Of a DNA stretch of 64,000 nt, positions 62,523 to 64,000 are shown in pieces. Source of the stretch: Paradevosia shaoguanensis. GTDB taxonomy: Bacteria; Pseudomonadota; Alphaproteobacteria; Rhizobiales; Devosiaceae. The first letter of the stretch is position 1, and each line of letters starts with the position of its first letter. A model generated the notes under the pieces. That model searched no databases. It was given only the letters and a program-made list of their open reading frames with translations, and had not been told where the DNA came from. The stretch lies in the NCBI RefSeq assembly GCF_016801025.1, contig NZ_CP068983.1:992001-1056000 (forward strand), given 5' to 3'. The translations under genes and the position numbers were made by a program.

Positions 62523-63760
62523 TGCCGCTGCGGCTTGGTGCGATTGCCGACGACCTTACCGGCGCCACCGATCTGGCGCTGACGCTGGCGCGCAGCGGCA
62601 TGTCCGTGCGCCAGACGGTCGGCATTCCCGCCGATCCGAACGCCATCAGCGGCGCCGACGCGGTGGTGATCTCCCTCAAATCGAGGACTATCCCCGCCGC
62701 AGAGGCAGTGACTCAGTCGCTCGATGCCGCGAAAGTCCTGCTCGCGGCAGGTGCCGCGCAACTGTTCTTCAAATACTGCTCGACCTTCGACTCAACCGAT
62801 GACGGCAATATCGGCCCGGTGATCGACGCCCTGCTCGACCTCCTCGGCGAAGATCGAACGCTCGCCTGTCCGGCATTTCCCACGAACAAGCGCACCGTCT
62901 ACAAAGGCCATCTTTTCGTCGGCGACCAATTGCTCTCGGATTCGCCCATGAAGGACCATCCGCTGACACCGATGCGCGACGCCAACCTGGTACGCGTTCT
63001 TGGCCGGCAGACCGACCGGCCCGTGCACCTCGTCGACATCAATGCCGTCAGAGGCGAGCATCTCGACCATAGGCTGTTGGACAAGCCAGGCATTGCCATC
63101 GTCGATGCGCTGGACGACGCCGATCTTCTCGCCATTGGCCACGCCGCTGCAAATATGCGGCTGGTCACCGGCGGGTCCGGTGTCGCCATGGGACTGCCGG
63201 CGAACTGGGGCATATCGCAACGGACGAACGCCACACGGCATCAAAGCCCATCAGGAAGGACCTTGGTTCTGGCGGGCTCCTGCTCGGGGGCAACTCGCCA
63301 ACAGATTTCCGTAGCGATGGCGGCCGGCTTCGATGGTCTGCAGTTGGACCCGATCGAGATCGCCGCAGGGCGTCAGACTATTTCTGACGCGCTCGAATTC
63401 GCCACCAAGGCTACGGCTACGCCTGTCATCTATGCCAGCGCCACACCTGAAGCCGTCGCGAAAAGTCAGGACGCTCTTGGCCGCGACCGAGCCGGGGCAG
63501 TCGTCGAGGCATTTCTTTCCGAGTTGGCCCCCCTGCTCGTGAACCGTGGTTTCGATCAGTTGATCATCGCCGGCGGCGAGACATCCGGCGCCGTGGTTGC
63601 AGGGCTGGGGCTGAAAAACCTCGATATTGGACCGGAGATCGATCCGGGCGTGCCATGGATGTATTCGAAAGCCGGTGAGACGCAGATCGCTATCGCGCTC
63701 AAGTCCGGCAATTTCGGCGCCGACAATATGTTCATCAAGGCCTGGGATCTATTGCGATGA
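62522..63760 (+). CDS. Four-carbon acid sugar kinase (OtnK/DUF1537 family)
   Basis: A 412-residue kinase with the N-terminal A-I-A-D-D-L-T-G-A-T-D and the C-terminal I-I-A-G-G-E-T-S-G motif, the ATP site of the DUF1537 family. These enzymes phosphorylate 3-oxo-tetronates and related four-carbon acid sugars. It is coupled to the dehydrogenase upstream and to a class II aldolase downstream (ATGA). An OtnI-like isomerase is at 45.3 kb. Confidence 0.93.
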   Translation: MPLRLGAIADDLTGATDLALTLARSGMSVRQTVGIPADPNAISGADAVVISLKSRTIPAAEAVTQSLDAAKVLLAAGAAQLFFKYCSTFDSTDDGNIGPVIDALLDLLGEDRTLACPAFPTNKRTVYKGHLFVGDQLLSDSPMKDHPLTPMRDANLVRVLGRQTDRPVHLVDINAVRGEHLDHRLLDKPGIAIVDALDDADLLAIGHAAANMRLVTGGSGVAMGLPANWGISQRTNATRHQSPSGRTLVLAGSCSGATRQQISVAMAAGFDGLQLDPIEIAAGRQTISDALEFATKATATPVIYASATPEAVAKSQDALGRDRAGAVVEAFLSELAPLLVNRGFDQLIIAGGETSGAVVAGLGLKNLDIGPEIDPGVPWMYSKAGETQIAIALKSGNFGADNMFIKAWDLLR

Positions 63761-64000
63761 CGGCAATATTGAGCGAGGCGACCCGGGTTCGCGACGAGAT
63801 CGTTCGCGTCGGCCGATCCATTTTCGACCGAGGCCTCACCGCAGGCTCAACCGGCAATATCAGCGTCAAGCTGACCGATGGCAGTATGCTGATGACGCCG
63901 ACCAATGCCAGTCTGGGGAGCCTCGATCCTGCCACACTCTCGTATCTGGATGCCCAAGGCGCGCTCATCTCGGGTGACAAGCCGACCAAGGAAGCGTTCC
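63757..64000 (+). CDS. Class II aldolase/adducin family protein (OtnC-like), cut by window end
   Basis: The first 81 residues of a metal-dependent aldolase, with G-S-T-G-N-I-S-V-K near residues 30-38 and T-P-T-N-A-S-L-G, which fit the OtnC/YgbL decarboxylating aldolases. Its ATG overlaps the kinase stop. It would split the phosphorylated 3-oxo-tetronate into dihydroxyacetone phosphate and carbon dioxide. The metal-binding histidines lie beyond the edge. Confidence 0.9.
   Translation, partial: MTAILSEATRVRDEIVRVGRSIFDRGLTAGSTGNISVKLTDGSMLMTPTNASLGSLDPATLSYLDAQGALISGDKPTKEAF

Overview
The window is GC-rich bacterial DNA with core-gene content and order typical of Alphaproteobacteria, most like Hyphomicrobiales of the Devosia type: rpmH-rnpA-yidC-engB, then dnaX-ybaB-recR, a 4.5S-type SRP RNA close to dnaX, ROK/ABC sugar loci, and frequent TTG/GTG starts. 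The genus is inferred from gene order and protein style, not from a search.

Region 1 (1-9.9 kb, plus 9.99-12.5 kb) is a catabolic locus. A binding-protein-dependent sugar transporter and an argininosuccinate-lyase-like enzyme (minus strand) diverge from a ROK repressor, a very large PIG-L/LmbE deacetylase, an EamA exporter and a SolA/sarcosine-oxidase-like enzyme (plus strand). A second, Tat-exported PIG-L paralogue follows convergently. The ROK/ABC divergent promoter and the promoter of the second PIG-L gene share an operator-like sequence, so they are probably one regulon. Region 2 (12.8-19.4 kb) is a TetR-controlled Ugp-like ABC importer built together with a metallophosphoesterase and a tyrosine-phosphatase-fold enzyme, which suggests uptake and dephosphorylation of a phosphate ester.

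Region 3 (19.4-32.7 kb) is housekeeping: folC, recR, ybaB, dnaX, the SRP RNA, a small AAA ATPase, engB, yidC, rnpA, rpmH, a flavoprotein, an orphan histidine kinase and tRNA-Arg(ACG). A 2-kb cassette (alpha/beta hydrolase, glyoxalase-like protein, TetR with twin operators) lies between the SRP RNA gene and dnaX, flanked by a partial second copy of the SRP RNA 3' end, as expected of an insertion into that RNA gene.

Region 4 (32.8-45.1 kb) is a compact biosynthetic locus: an Sfp-type phosphopantetheinyl transferase translationally coupled to a 2,950-residue fully reducing type I PKS that ends in two degenerate condensation-like domains. A divergent beta-barrel outer-membrane protein, a FemAB/BioF2-type acyltransferase and a GNAT protein follow. 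This is the best candidate here for an undescribed system, perhaps making a reduced polyketide lipid for the envelope.

Region 5 (45.3-64 kb) is a second catabolic island: OtnI-like isomerase, LysR, RraA-like aldolase, ModA-like protein and Asp/Glu-racemase-like protein; a Dpp-type peptide/opine ABC importer; a Rieske oxygenase with ferredoxin reductase, SDR and ferredoxin; MmgE/PrpD; a second LysR; and a D-2-hydroxyacid dehydrogenase, four-carbon acid-sugar kinase (DUF1537) and class II aldolase (cut by the window end). A 13-bp motif, GTCCAATATYAAT, recurs in three promoter regions of this island, with a degenerate fourth copy, and probably defines the regulon of the second LysR protein.
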